Source of the DNA: Venturia oleaginea
Lineage: Eukaryota > Ascomycota > Dothideomycetes > Venturiales > Venturiaceae
DNA: 64,000 nt
Direction of reading: 5' to 3'
Assembly (NCBI GenBank): GCA_013176395.1
Contig: JABMLP010000020.1
Location: 62,001-126,000, forward strand
Positions 42,301 through 51,707 of the stretch are shown in pieces (within the stretch, counting starts at the first letter, position 1; each line of letters begins with the position of its first letter). The notes under the pieces were generated by a model. It worked only from the letters and a program-made list of their open reading frames with translations, was not told where the DNA came from and did no database searches. The position numbers were made by a program, and so were the translations under genes.

Positions 42301-43592
42301 CGTAATCGAACGAGTCCAACACCATTGATGGGTAACTTGATACCGCCGGCCACCGTGATCGTTCCTTGCTTGGGTGACAAGGACACGAAATCATCGGCGC
42401 AGCCAGTCATGTGCCGCGAGGCACCAGTGTCAAGAAGCCATACCGTGGGAGGATCGATTGCTGAGGGCCGACGTATTGCGGCGTGAGCACTTATAGTTTC
42501 GCGTGATTGCTTGCCGTTTACGTTGATCATCGTGGTCCGCGTCGACTGCGGTGGTGATCCAGTCAGGTCAATGGTTGCGCCGGCAGTGGCGTTGGTGGCG
42601 CGGTAATGTGCTATGAAGCTCACCACCTCAGTTGCGCTGTCCTCGTCGTCCTCATCGTCTGATGATTCAGCGGCGTTCGCGTTGTTCGCCTTTTGATGTT
42701 TTGCGCCATTCTTCGTCTCCTTTGGCGCGCCGTTGCCTTTGCGCTGCTGTTGCTCCTTGTGTTTCTTGAGCTCGTTACAGTTCGTGTAGGCGTGCCCAAT
42801 GAACGTCATGTTGTGCTTGCGGCACCAGGAGCATTCGGTAGTATTAGTAGCCGGACGCGTTCCGCGTGCGCCACCTTGGTTCTGTTTGGCGCCGCGCGCG
42901 GCGGATTGTTTCGCAGCGTACGCGGTAGAGGAGTCAGCGTCGAGGGAGTGCTTGTCGGAGATGTCGAGGATCTTGGGTTCGATGTCGACAAACTTGGTAA
43001 CGTCACGAGAGCTGAGGTTGTCGATGACGTGGTCCATAGTATCTGGTAGGGTGGCCAGGAAGAATGAGCCCTTGACCTCATCCGATTCAAACATGGCCTT
43101 CATGGCTTTTGCGACGCTCTGTGAAGAGCCAGCGCATCGCTTTGCCATGCGAGTCCATCGCTGATGGAACTCGTCCAGGTGTAGTCTGAGGTCGTCTCCA
43201 TCCGCGTAGCGAAGGTTTGTGAGCGACCGGAAGAGGGTGATGGACGCGTTGCCGGTATCGCGGTCGAACCGGCTGCCGAGGTGTTTCCAGGCCTCGGGTG
43301 ACGTGTCGCACGACGCGATGGACATCGTGAGGTCGTTGTGTACCGACGAGAGCAGCATGACCATGGCCTTGTTGTCGTCGGCGTCCCACTTGTCGATGAG
43401 CTCCTCGCGAGCTTCTGCGCCAGTCCCAGCGACGGCGGCGGGCTTTGTCTTCTTGCCAGACACGATCGGCCAGAGGCCAGCGTACCTGAGTGCGACAGTC
43501 CACGCGGAGCGCCATTCTGTGTAGTTATCGCCGCAGGCAGAAAGCTTGGGCAGCGAGTTGGGGTCAAGCTTGAAGCTGAAGGAAGATGACAT
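39366..43592 (-). CDS. Copia Gag-Pol polyprotein lacking the reverse transcriptase palm
   Basis: One 1,408-aa frame from ATG 43592. Gag ([24 protein letters not shown]) has a variant knuckle [19 protein letters not shown]. Protease [10 protein letters not shown], the GAG-pre-integrase and integrase follow, with HHSVGH.., [25 protein letters not shown] and the Glu of NGVAERWN. The RT begins normally ([49 protein letters not shown]), but then jumps, near 40185-40195, straight to [20 protein letters not shown]. The segment that normally holds the AFLNG, YGLKQAPR and YVDD motifs, about 160 residues, is absent without loss of frame. RNase H ([18 protein letters not shown]) is present. The protein can make particles and integrate but not copy RNA. 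Confidence 0.93.
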   Translation of the reverse strand: [1408 protein letters not shown]

Positions 43593-43775
43593 GATGACAG
43601 AGGTGGTCTGAAGTCTGCTTCAGAGGTAAAGGTGGGTGCCGTGCTGTGCTGGTACGGTGTGCTGTACGCCGGGTAGCGGAGCGTCGGCAGCAACAACAGC
43701 AGCGATGATGAACAACAAATTTGAAGCAGTGATGCTCAGTAAGGTGCTGTATATCGGAGGAGCGCGCGGCGTGAT

Positions 43776-43790
43776 GCCGGGCTCATAACC
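43776..43790 (-). promoter_or_regulatory. Copia primer-binding site: initiator-Met tRNA half-site
   Basis: Next to the 5' LTR the minus strand reads GGTTATGAGCCCGGC. This complements the anticodon stem-loop of eukaryotic initiator tRNA-Met (GGGCTCATAACC), the half-tRNA primer used by Drosophila copia and yeast Ty5. The match is to tRNA sequence known from other organisms, not to a tRNA in this window. Confidence 0.75.
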
Positions 43791-43958
43791 TGTTGAAGTA
43801 TGAAAGTTGAGTAACAAGTGTATTGAGGGTGAGATCCGGAGGATCTCAGCTATATAGTAATACACTAAGCCCAATTGGGCAGTAAACAAACTCCAGTGAC
43901 AGAGAGTAGCCACGCTGGCGCAGGTGGAGGCAATAGCATGAGGATACTCCTTCCAACA
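43791..43958 (-). repeat. 5' LTR of Copia (168 bp)
   Basis: Identical by inspection to 39149-39316. Confidence 0.95.
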
Positions 43959-44422
43959 ATAACCGTTTCCACGTTGACCTACTCCGCCGAGCCGCAACCG
44001 ACACACTGCCCTCACAAGAATCCGATGATACCCAGCCGCCACCATTAGTGCCTCAAACCGAAGAAACAGAGGCTGAGTTTGAAGTAGAACGTATACTTCG
44101 CGCAGAGAAGAAACGGGTTGGGCGAGGCTGGGTTCGTCAGTTATTAATCAAATGGAAAGGCTATGCAGATCCCGATTGGCAGCCACGTTCATTATTCACA
44201 GAAGTCGAGGACTTAGACCGCTTCGAGGCAGAGTATGGCAAGGGCGACGGTGTCGGCGAAGATATAGGAGCTCAAACAGGGGCCCGAAGAAACCGAGTAG
44301 CGGTGGCCAGCGCCTTCGAATCTGCTACAAGCTGGCAGAAGCGATGTATGGCGTTTGTCTGTTTGATTATCCCACCTACCACACCCTCTTTAGTCCTGCA
44401 CACCCGGTAAGGAGGGGGGTAA

Positions 44423-44590
44423 TGTTATGGGCATGGCCCATGGTTGGTATAGGCTAAGAGCCTAAGCCTGATTGAGCCTAGTATAGAGAAAGAACCTCAT
44501 TGAGGTTCTCTGTTTGTAGATACCTTCACTCCTTAACTGAATCTAAACAATCTTTGGCTACGAGTATGCTGCGTCTTTCCAGCTACCGTC
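44423..44590 (+). repeat. 3' LTR of chromovirus C (right end undefined)
   Basis: A polypurine tract (AAGGAGGGGGGTAA) ends at 44422, followed by TGTTATGGGCATGGCCCATG, the expected start of an LTR. It contains CTAAGAGCCTAAGCC and a small hairpin (GAACCTCATTGAGGTTC). The right border is unclear because LINE sequence begins near 44590. Confidence 0.6.
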
Positions 44591-45118
44591 CCGTAATACG
44601 CAGGAACGTTACCGCGGAGAGGGTGGACCTCTGCTTCCTCCCGCCAAACTGGTTCCACGGCAGTGCGCCGCTTTTCTCAGCAAAAGCTGTGAGTTGCTGC
44701 GCGACCACCTTCTCCACCAGCTTCGCAAGTGTAGTTTCCAATTGGATGGGCCGGTACGCTCCCGGGTCAGTGTAGTCGCCCTTGCCCTTCTTCTTCAGGA
44801 CGCACGTGATGGATTCCTTAAATGACGGCGGGAGGCCTCCAGTCTCAAGCATGGTCTGTAGCGCTTCCGCAACCGGCTTCTTAATGTCCTTCACCAGCAG
44901 CTTGATAGCTTCGTTCTGGATCTCGTCCGTCCCTGGGGCTTTCCTATTGGGCATTTCCAAGATAACCGTCTCGATCATCTCCTCTGTGATATCCGGCACT
45001 TCTTCGCCCTCGACCCGTACGGCCCACGGCCGGTCTGATTCTGGTCCCCCTTCGATGTCGCTGAGATCAGCCTCCTGCTGCGCGGGAAAGAATTTCTCCG
45101 CCGGATCCGCGCTATATC
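44583..45118 (-). pseudogene. LINE (non-LTR) reverse transcriptase fragment
   Basis: The minus-strand frame reads ITEEMIETVILEMPNRKAPGTDEIQNEAIK, then SFKESITCVLKKKGKGDYTDPGAYRPIQL and LAKLVEKVVAQQL, the opening RT blocks of Tad-like fungal LINEs. About 40 codons upstream of ATG 44999 are also open (EKFFPAQQEADLSD). The endonuclease, the YxDD block and the 3' end are missing; the frame stops at TFLRITGR. Confidence 0.85.
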
Positions 45119-45120
45119 GG

Positions 45121-45324
45121 TGTCATGATCGAACTATGTTGGTATTCGAATGCAGTTAAACGTAGTTAAATGTGGTGGTTCTGCTCGATCAGGTCTAGCG
45201 CGAGACTGGTCGCAAGTACTTAGACTCGTCTCTACCTCTTAGTTAGCTCCTCATCCCTACAACTTCGCACATCCCATAGAATTCAAGTCATGCTTCCAAG
45301 TCAAGTCCAAGGTCAAACGTGACA
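45121..45324 (+). repeat. Probable 5' LTR of Gypsy element D (204 bp)
   Basis: Starts TGTCATGATC and ends AACGTGACA, inverted TGTCA/TGACA ends, 72 bp before gag. The matching 3' LTR is not in the window, so the borders are inferred. No TGG primer site or clear self-priming match was found just inside. Confidence 0.5.
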
Positions 45325-45396
45325 GTTTGTAAGGATCCCTTTTTACGATAAAAGTCGGGCTGCTATTGTCTACGCAGTCGACAAACCTCACCAACT

Positions 45397-46731
45397 ATGC
45401 CCCGAATTCTCGACCTTCCCTCCCTTGCGGACGATACTACCACCCTCGAAAACAGTACTCTCGAAAACCCCCTAGCCTTCTACGACTTCTCTATAACCCC
45501 TAGACTCGCAGCAACCCTTACTCAGAAGATCCAAGCTACCTTTGCAACCCCGGCGGACGAAGCCTCAGTCAACGAAAATGAATACGTCCCAGTCTCACAC
45601 GTTACTCTCGACCGCGCTTCGGCGCTCCCACTCCTCCAGCTTTTAGCTACCATCTCCCATATGTTCAACACAGCCCAGCGAGACCAGGATACCATGTCCC
45701 GTTCAATTCAAGAACTCAAGCTCGAAGCCTCTGAGAACGAAGCTCGCGCCCTTCGAGCAGAACTCCAGGGCGTTACTTCTCGCGAAATCTCCGCCCCTCG
45801 ACCAACCCAAGGCGACATCTCTATCTTTGAAGGAGATAAAAACAAATACAAGAGCTGGCTCTTAGACCTCCGGATAAAACTCAGCGCAGACTCCAAAGCA
45901 TTCCCTTCAGTAAACTCACAAGTTACTTACGCCTTCAATCGACTTGACGACAAGTGCAAATCCACAATTCGCCCATACTACAACGAAACTACGAATTCAT
46001 GGCCTTTTGAATCCCTCGACGAATTTATCTCAAAACTCAACGACAGCTACACTCCTCGTTTCGATACTCAAGATGCTATGAATAAGCTGCAGAACCACAA
46101 GATGGAAAACCGAACATTTGCTACTTACGCCGCAGACTTCCGACGCCTACTCCAAGAAGCCGGAATCACCCTCCCTCACGTCTCAGAACCCGCAAACCCC
46201 TTGGAACAACTTATGATTGTCAACTTTCGCAACGGCCTGAGCGCAGAACTCAGCGGAGCAATGATTCACGTCCCTACGACAAAGAAACTGGAAGAGTTAA
46301 TCGATCTGTGCCACAACTGCGAAGCCAACATGAAACAATTCGAGAAAATCTCTCGAGCTCGAAAAGCTCCCGTATTCTCAGGATCATCTACATCAGCTAC
46401 CGCTCCCTCTGCATCCCAACGCGCATTCCTAGTCTCCCCCGTCACTTCTCACGCTTTCGGAGATGCCATGGACATTTCAGTTATGAACCTCAACGGTAGT
46501 GCCGGCGCCGACATAGGTACCTGCCTTCCGTCTCTCCAGATGAAACCAATTGCATCCTGGACCCTGGAAGAGAAAGCCGCCAATATCCAATGGCGAAAGA
46601 CCAACAACCGTTGCGGATACTGCGGAGAGCCCGTAGTAATTATGCCTAATGGTCAGAAGCACATCGCCGCCGTATGCCCTAAGAAAGCCCAGCGTGGACG
46701 CCCCTCCAATCAGTTCACTACTCCCAACTAG
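45397..46731 (+). CDS. gag: Gag of Gypsy element D
   Basis: 444 aa from ATG 45397. Helical N-terminus, coiled region (QELKLEASENEARALRAELQ), a Gag core (FEGDKNKYKSWLLDLRIKLS, RPYYNETTNSWPFESLDEF, YAADFRRLLQEAG) and a CxxC..HxxxxC variant knuckle (CGYCGEPVVIMPNGQKHIAAVC). It stops at TAG 46729-46731; pol follows 15 bp later in the same frame, so read-through or a mutated Gag-Pol fusion is possible. Confidence 0.85.
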   Translation: MPRILDLPSLADDTTTLENSTLENPLAFYDFSITPRLAATLTQKIQATFATPADEASVNENEYVPVSHVTLDRASALPLLQLLATISHMFNTAQRDQDTMSRSIQELKLEASENEARALRAELQGVTSREISAPRPTQGDISIFEGDKNKYKSWLLDLRIKLSADSKAFPSVNSQVTYAFNRLDDKCKSTIRPYYNETTNSWPFESLDEFISKLNDSYTPRFDTQDAMNKLQNHKMENRTFATYAADFRRLLQEAGITLPHVSEPANPLEQLMIVNFRNGLSAELSGAMIHVPTTKKLEELIDLCHNCEANMKQFEKISRARKAPVFSGSSTSATAPSASQRAFLVSPVTSHAFGDAMDISVMNLNGSAGADIGTCLPSLQMKPIASWTLEEKAANIQWRKTNNRCGYCGEPVVIMPNGQKHIAAVCPKKAQRGRPSNQFTTPN

Positions 46732-46746
46732 TTCGCCAGTGGCCCC

Positions 46747-49700
46747 ATGCAGTTTGGCAACTCCGGAGCTCGAAACTTCATTCCCCCTATGAGCTTTAGC
46801 AATATGAGTATGTCAGGAGCATCGGGAGCGTATCCACAGAACGTCCAGACTTCCCGGATCACTCAAGGCCCTGAAGAACGCTCAGGTTCTACCGCCTCTT
46901 CTAGCACCACAAGCTACGGCTTCGGATCAGCCCCATACACCCCGAGTTCGGAAAACTCAGTCTCGTTGAAAAGACGTTCATCGAGACACGACAACAAATC
47001 GAAACGACATGTTCTTTACATCAGTTCAGCAGTTCTAGGTTACTCAGAGAAATCAACAGGAGAGATTGATGGACCAGTAGACTCTAGACCAATCATAGTC
47101 CCAATTACACTTAATGAATCGATCAAAACCCTCGCCGTTACTGATTCCTTTGCCACAGGAAGTTTCATAGACCTCGATTTTGCGCAATCCCACGGCTTTC
47201 CCTTTATTCCCCTCGAAAACCCCGGCCGCCTCAAAGCCTTTGACGGCGAACAGGCATCCTCTGCACCCTCTTACGTTACTCACGAAATCCACGTCTCCGT
47301 CAGAACCGGAGAACACCACCTCGAAACCACGAAATTCTTTGTTACCCGTCTCGGCTCCGCAGCAGTCATCTTTGGCACTCCCTGGATGAACTTCCACGGT
47401 GTGAAACTCGATTTTGAGAATCGTAGTATTCACTTCGGTACCCACTGTTCTAAGAAATGTTTTCAGGGCCACAAGGGCTCTGTTGAGTATATCCCGCTCC
47501 CGTTTGGTGCCTGCGCACCCCCTCAAGAAACCCCGGACTCTCCTCGCGATTGGAAGATTGTCAACTCTCACGCTTTTCAATGGAATTCTAAGCAGCCCAA
47601 TGCTCAAATCTACGCAATCAGTATTCAAGATATCGATAAATTTCTGGCGAAGAAACCAGATTACAAAGACCCTCGCCCCCAGTTACCCAAAGACCTTCAC
47701 GACCTCGCGCACGCTTTTAACAGAAAAGCTGCTGATTCACTGCCCCCTTCACGCCTCGTCGACCACAAAATCGAAATTCAAGAAGACAAGAAAGACCAGT
47801 TACCCAACGCTCCTCTCTACGATATGTCCCAGAACGAACTCAAATGCCTCCGGAAATGGCTGGAGGAGAATTTGGGAAAAGGCTTTATCAGAAAAAGCCA
47901 GTTCGACGTCAGTTCCCCATGTATCTTTGTCAAAAAACCAGGTGGTGGTCTGCGATTCTGCGTAGACTACCGAAAACTCAACGCGATTACTCGAAAAAAC
48001 CGATACCCTATTCCCTTACTCCGCGAAACCCTAGACAAACTCAGCAAAGCCAAGTACTTCACGAAGATCGATATTATCTCAGCATTCAACGCACTCCGAG
48101 TCCACCCCGACAGCGTTCCTCTCACTGCATTCAGAACCCGCTTCGGTCTGTTCGAATCTCTAGTTATGAACTTCGGCCTCTGCAATGCCCCGGCGACCTG
48201 GCAGTCGTATATTATTAACGAACAACTTAAAGACTTCCTCGACGTTTTCTGCACCGCGTACCTCGACGATATCCTAATCTACAGCGAAACTCTCGAAGAG
48301 CATAAAATTCAAGTGCGGCAGGTTATCGAACGAATGCACGCAGCAGGACTCAACATCGACATCGACAAATGCGAATTCTACCAGACAGAAGTCAAATTTC
48401 TCGGTTTAATTATCACAGACCACGGAATCCGGATGGACCCGGACAAAGTCAAAACAATCATTGATTGGCAATACTGTACCACTCGCCACGACGTCCAATC
48501 CTTCCTCGGTTTTGCCAATTTCTACCGCCGTTTTATTTTCAATTACTCCTCCACCGCGAAACCTCTTACCGACTTACTGAAAAAAGACAAGCCGTTCTAC
48601 TTCGGCCCAAAACAGCGCGCCGCTTTTGATAAACTCCAAGAAGCCTTCATCTCCGCACCAATCCTCGCACATTTCGACTCTACAAAGAAGTGTATTGTCG
48701 AAACAGACGCCTCCAACTGGGTAGGCGCTGGAGTACTCTCACAAATCGGCAATGACGGTTTGCTACACCCCGTCGCCTTCTTCTCTCACAAGTTCACACC
48801 CCAGGAGTGTAATTACGAAATCTACGACAAAGAACTCCTAGCAATCATTCGCGCATTTGAAGAGTGGCGAGGAGAGCTCGAAGGAACTGAAGACCCGATC
48901 GAAGTTATTACAGACCACCAAAACCTCGAATACTACATGTCAACCAAAAAACTCACTCGCCGACAAGCCCGTTGGGCCGAATTCCTCTCCCAATTCCACT
49001 TCGAAATCAAATGGAGACCAGGAAAAGATACTACGAAACCCGACGCCTTGACCCGCCGCTCCCAAAACCTCCCCTCAAACGTATCCGACCCGCGTATCCA
49101 GCACCAGTCACAGGTTATGCTTAAACCCCACACACTTGACCCTAAGATTCGAAAAGAACTAGCGCTCCAAGTCCACAATCTTTCATTATGCCCAGTTACG
49201 CTTCGTGACCACTCCTCTCCACAAGACTTCGAGAAAAACCCAGACTACCGCGACTCTTCCGAAAATGACGGGGACGAATCCCTTGAGCCCCTCAACGATA
49301 TATGGAACAAACCTAGCAACGACGTAGTAGCTGAAGAACAAACCCCAACCACCCCGTTCTCCCCTCCGGACATATTCATCCCTTCGCAAGACCCAGACGA
49401 CGAAGAGCTTATTTGGGACGAAGACAAGTTTGAAGAACTCTACGCTAGAGCGTTGACTAAAGACAAAGAACCACGCGAAGTCTTGAAAAAACTACGCGAC
49501 GGCAAAACCCACCACCGAACGTTGCGGATGCAGGACTGCGAAGAACGCGACGGCCGCCTTTGGTATAAAAAGTGTCTATTTATTCCCCAAGACGATACAC
49601 TACAAGCATACATTCTGAAAGCGAACCACGACTGTAATGTCGCAGGTCACCCGGGTAAAGCTAACAACTTCCTCAAACTCCGCAAGTTCTACTACTGGCA

Positions 49701-50503
49701 TGGCATGCACGCCACCTCGGACAAATGGATCTCACGATGCGACGCCTGTCGACGCGCAAAACCGAGCAACCTAATGTACCAAGGACTCCTCAACACTCTC
49801 GAAGCCCCTCAACGAAGATGGGAAGACATCCAGATGGACTTCATTACCGATTTACCTGCTACACGCAAAGGAGGTAATACCTGCCTCTTAGTAATTGTCG
49901 ATTGCCTCACCAAAATCAAGCACCTTATCCCCTGCCAAAAACTCCCAGAAGCCCGCGAATGCGCCTTACTCTTTCTCCAACACGTCTACCGCCTCCACGG
50001 CTTACCTCGAAGCATTATCTCCGACCGAGGATCCCAATTCGTTGCTATCCTCTGGAAAGTACTCTGCAAACGCCTCGGAATCCGAATCCGCCTCTCTACC
50101 AGTTTCCACCCCGAGACAGATGGCGGGACCGAGCGAGCGAATGCCCAAGTCGAAATCTACATCCGTGCTTACTGCAATTATCAACAAGATGATTGGGACG
50201 AATACTCTGCGAATTCGTGATCAACAACACACCCTCCAATGCAACAAAACTCACACCATTTTTTGCCGCCTACGGCTACGATCCACGCTCCGGATTGGAA
50301 GCGCCAATTCAACCAGACCGTAACGCCTCTCGCCACGAAATTACCGAGACACGAAAAGCTAATTCCATGGCTGACTTCATGGCAAACCTTGAGAAGATTT
50401 GCTACAACGAGATCCACCACGCCAGCGCTACCTACGAATATTTCAAGAACAAACATCGGCTTGGTTCTCCAAACTACAAAGTTGGTGACTGGGTTTGGCT
50501 AAA
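46747..50503 (+). pseudogene. Pol of Gypsy element D, frameshifted and cut by a B LTR
   Basis: A long frame of 1,157 codons (46747-50220): protease region with AVTDSFATGSFID, where Phe stands in place of the usual Gly of D-S-G; RT with RFCVDYRKLN and YLDDILIYS; RNase H (IVETDASNWVGAG); integrase zinc region (CNVAGHPGK, CDACRRAK); catalytic QMDFITDLP, ISDRGSQF and the Glu of GGTERANAQ. A one-base loss at about 50210 changes frame after WDEYSA; INNTPSNATKLTPFFAAYGY continues in the next frame to VGDWVWLN. There, at 50504, an LTR of family B interrupts it. The 3' end, any chromodomain and the 3' LTR are missing. Confidence 0.88.
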
Positions 50504-50737
50504 TGTAAGAGTTCAACCCTCAAAGGTGTTTCGCAAGTGAGGGAAGACAGCTTATATTTCAAGTATCTAAGTACAGAGAAGAAAGTGTAAGTACAGGAAG
50601 GATAGCTCGTATATATAATCCTCCTCTTACAATAGATCCTTCTAGAAAGTATCTTTAAATGGAAACGTGACAGCTTGCAAAATAGAACATGGCAGCTTGC
50701 GAAATAGAACATGACAGCTTGCAAAATAGAACATGAC
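50504..50737 (-). repeat. Truncated family B LTR, minus orientation
   Basis: TGTAAGAGTTCAACCC at 50504 and homology to the B LTR for 234 bp, ending ACATGAC directly at the TGTTAAGG start of the plus-strand B element. Together with 50738-51069 it forms a long inverted repeat with almost no spacer. Confidence 0.88.
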
Positions 50738-51069
50738 TGTTAAGGGATGGAATCCTTCTCTCTAGCTTATCCATGACTGGATTTCCAATTGTTCTCTTGT
50801 TATTCTGCAAGCTGTCATGTTCTATTTTGCAAGCTGTCATGTTCTATTTTGCAAGCTGTCATGTTCTATTTCGCAAGCTGCCATGTTCTATTTTGCAAGC
50901 TGTCACGTTTCCATTTAAAGATACTTTCTAGAAGGATCTATTGTAAGAGGAGGATTATATATACTAGCTATCCTTCCTGTACTTACACTTTCTTCTCTGT
51001 ACTTAGATACTTGAAATATAAGCTGTCTTCCCTCACTTGCGAAACACCTTTGAGGGTTGAACTCTTACA
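50738..51069 (+). repeat. 5' LTR of B copy 1 (332 bp, five 22-bp units)
   Basis: TGTTAAGG...CTCTTACA. U3 carries five units of GCAAGCTGTCATGTTCTATT (22-bp period, 50808-50910). A TATATATA box is at about 50955 and the predicted RNA start GTACTTAGATA at 50999. Confidence 0.92.
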
Positions 51070-51070
51070 T

Positions 51071-51081
51071 TATCTAAGTAC
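51071..51081 (+). promoter_or_regulatory. Self-priming primer-binding site of chromovirus B
   Basis: TATCTAAGTAC, one base inside the LTR edge, is the exact complement of GTACTTAGATA at 50999-51009, about 40 bp downstream of the TATA box. This is the Tf1-like arrangement with 11 paired bases. Confidence 0.7.
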
Positions 51082-51707
51082 CTCAGTCTTACAAAGGAAG
51101 AAAGGCTCACAGAGAGCAAGCTCCAAAAAGGAATTTCAAGAAGAGGACACTTGTCCTAATCCAAGAAGCGAGGGCCAACCTCAAGGGCCAAACAGAAAGG
51201 AACTCAAGAAGCAAGGGCCAACCTCAAAGGCCAACTTCAAGGGCCAACCTCAAGGGCCAAACAAAAAGGGAATTCAAGAGAATTCAAGCTGAGATTTTCT
51301 AGAAGGTGCTAGAATCTCCAAGAAGCAAGGGCCAACCGAAAGGGCCAATCCAAAAAGGGAATTCAAGAGAATTCAAACTGAGATTTTCTAGAACGTGCTA
51401 GAATCTCCAAGAAGCAAGGGCAGGTCATCCTAAGACAGCGTAGTCTTAGGAGTTGAAGCTGTAATAAGCTGAGGAAAGAAAGAGCTAGGGAGAGAGATTT
51501 AATACACTTGGCCTTCACAGTCCCTGGGAGCTCTGTCCTTAGTAATAAGGATTGCAGAGCGGACTATAGTGTAAAAAATCCTTCTGGGATTCTATAGTCA
51601 CCTTCCTATACTAATAGGCATTGACTCTATACTGCCTAGCAAATCTCTAGAGTAGAGCCTAGGAGTGTGTATAGTAGTGCTCTCTATTATCTCTCATAGG
51701 TGAAAAT
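51082..51707 (+). other. Leader of chromovirus B, non-coding
   Basis: Repeated AAGCAAGGGCCAACC-type purine-rich motifs (51150-51420), a CTAGAAGGTGCTAGAATCTC hairpin-like pair (51299 and 51390 regions), and no long frame. Packaging or translation signals would be expected here but none is proven. Confidence 0.6.

Larger units (their letters stand above)
39149..43958 (-). mobile_element. Ty1/Copia retrotransposon with identical LTRs and ATAAC target duplication, RT core deleted
   Basis: 168-bp LTRs at 39149-39316 and 43791-43958 show no difference. ATAAC flanks both sides (39144-39148, 43959-43963). A GGGGGAC polypurine tract precedes the 3' LTR. A single 1,408-codon gag-pol frame lies between. 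Identical LTRs and a clean duplication mean recent insertion. Confidence 0.95.
36506..44410 (+). pseudogene. Pol of chromovirus C, 5'-truncated and split by Copia
   Basis: The frame starts at the border of the neighbouring LTR inside the RT domain (ASNSPAAAPVLFIRKPGGGIR), continues to 39148, and resumes at 43964 after the Copia element and one copy of its target duplication: GIHN, then RFHVDLLRR. RT YMDDVLIWS, RNase H (LECDCSGYALG) and the integrase zinc region (GHPGR, CDVCGRTG) are intact. The integrase core has the first Asp (SIDFMTGLP) and Glu (GATERMNQ), but about 21 residues with the second Asp are missing between AKECAK and RGSNWTG. The chromodomain (LLIKWKGYADPDW) lies near 44150. Gag and protease are gone. 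Confidence 0.88.

Noticed and set aside
45121..45170. TGTTGGTATTCGAATGCAG considered as a tRNA-type primer site of element D
   Set aside because: The sequence does not fit the complement of a tRNA 3' end (acceptor part missing), and it lies inside the inferred LTR.
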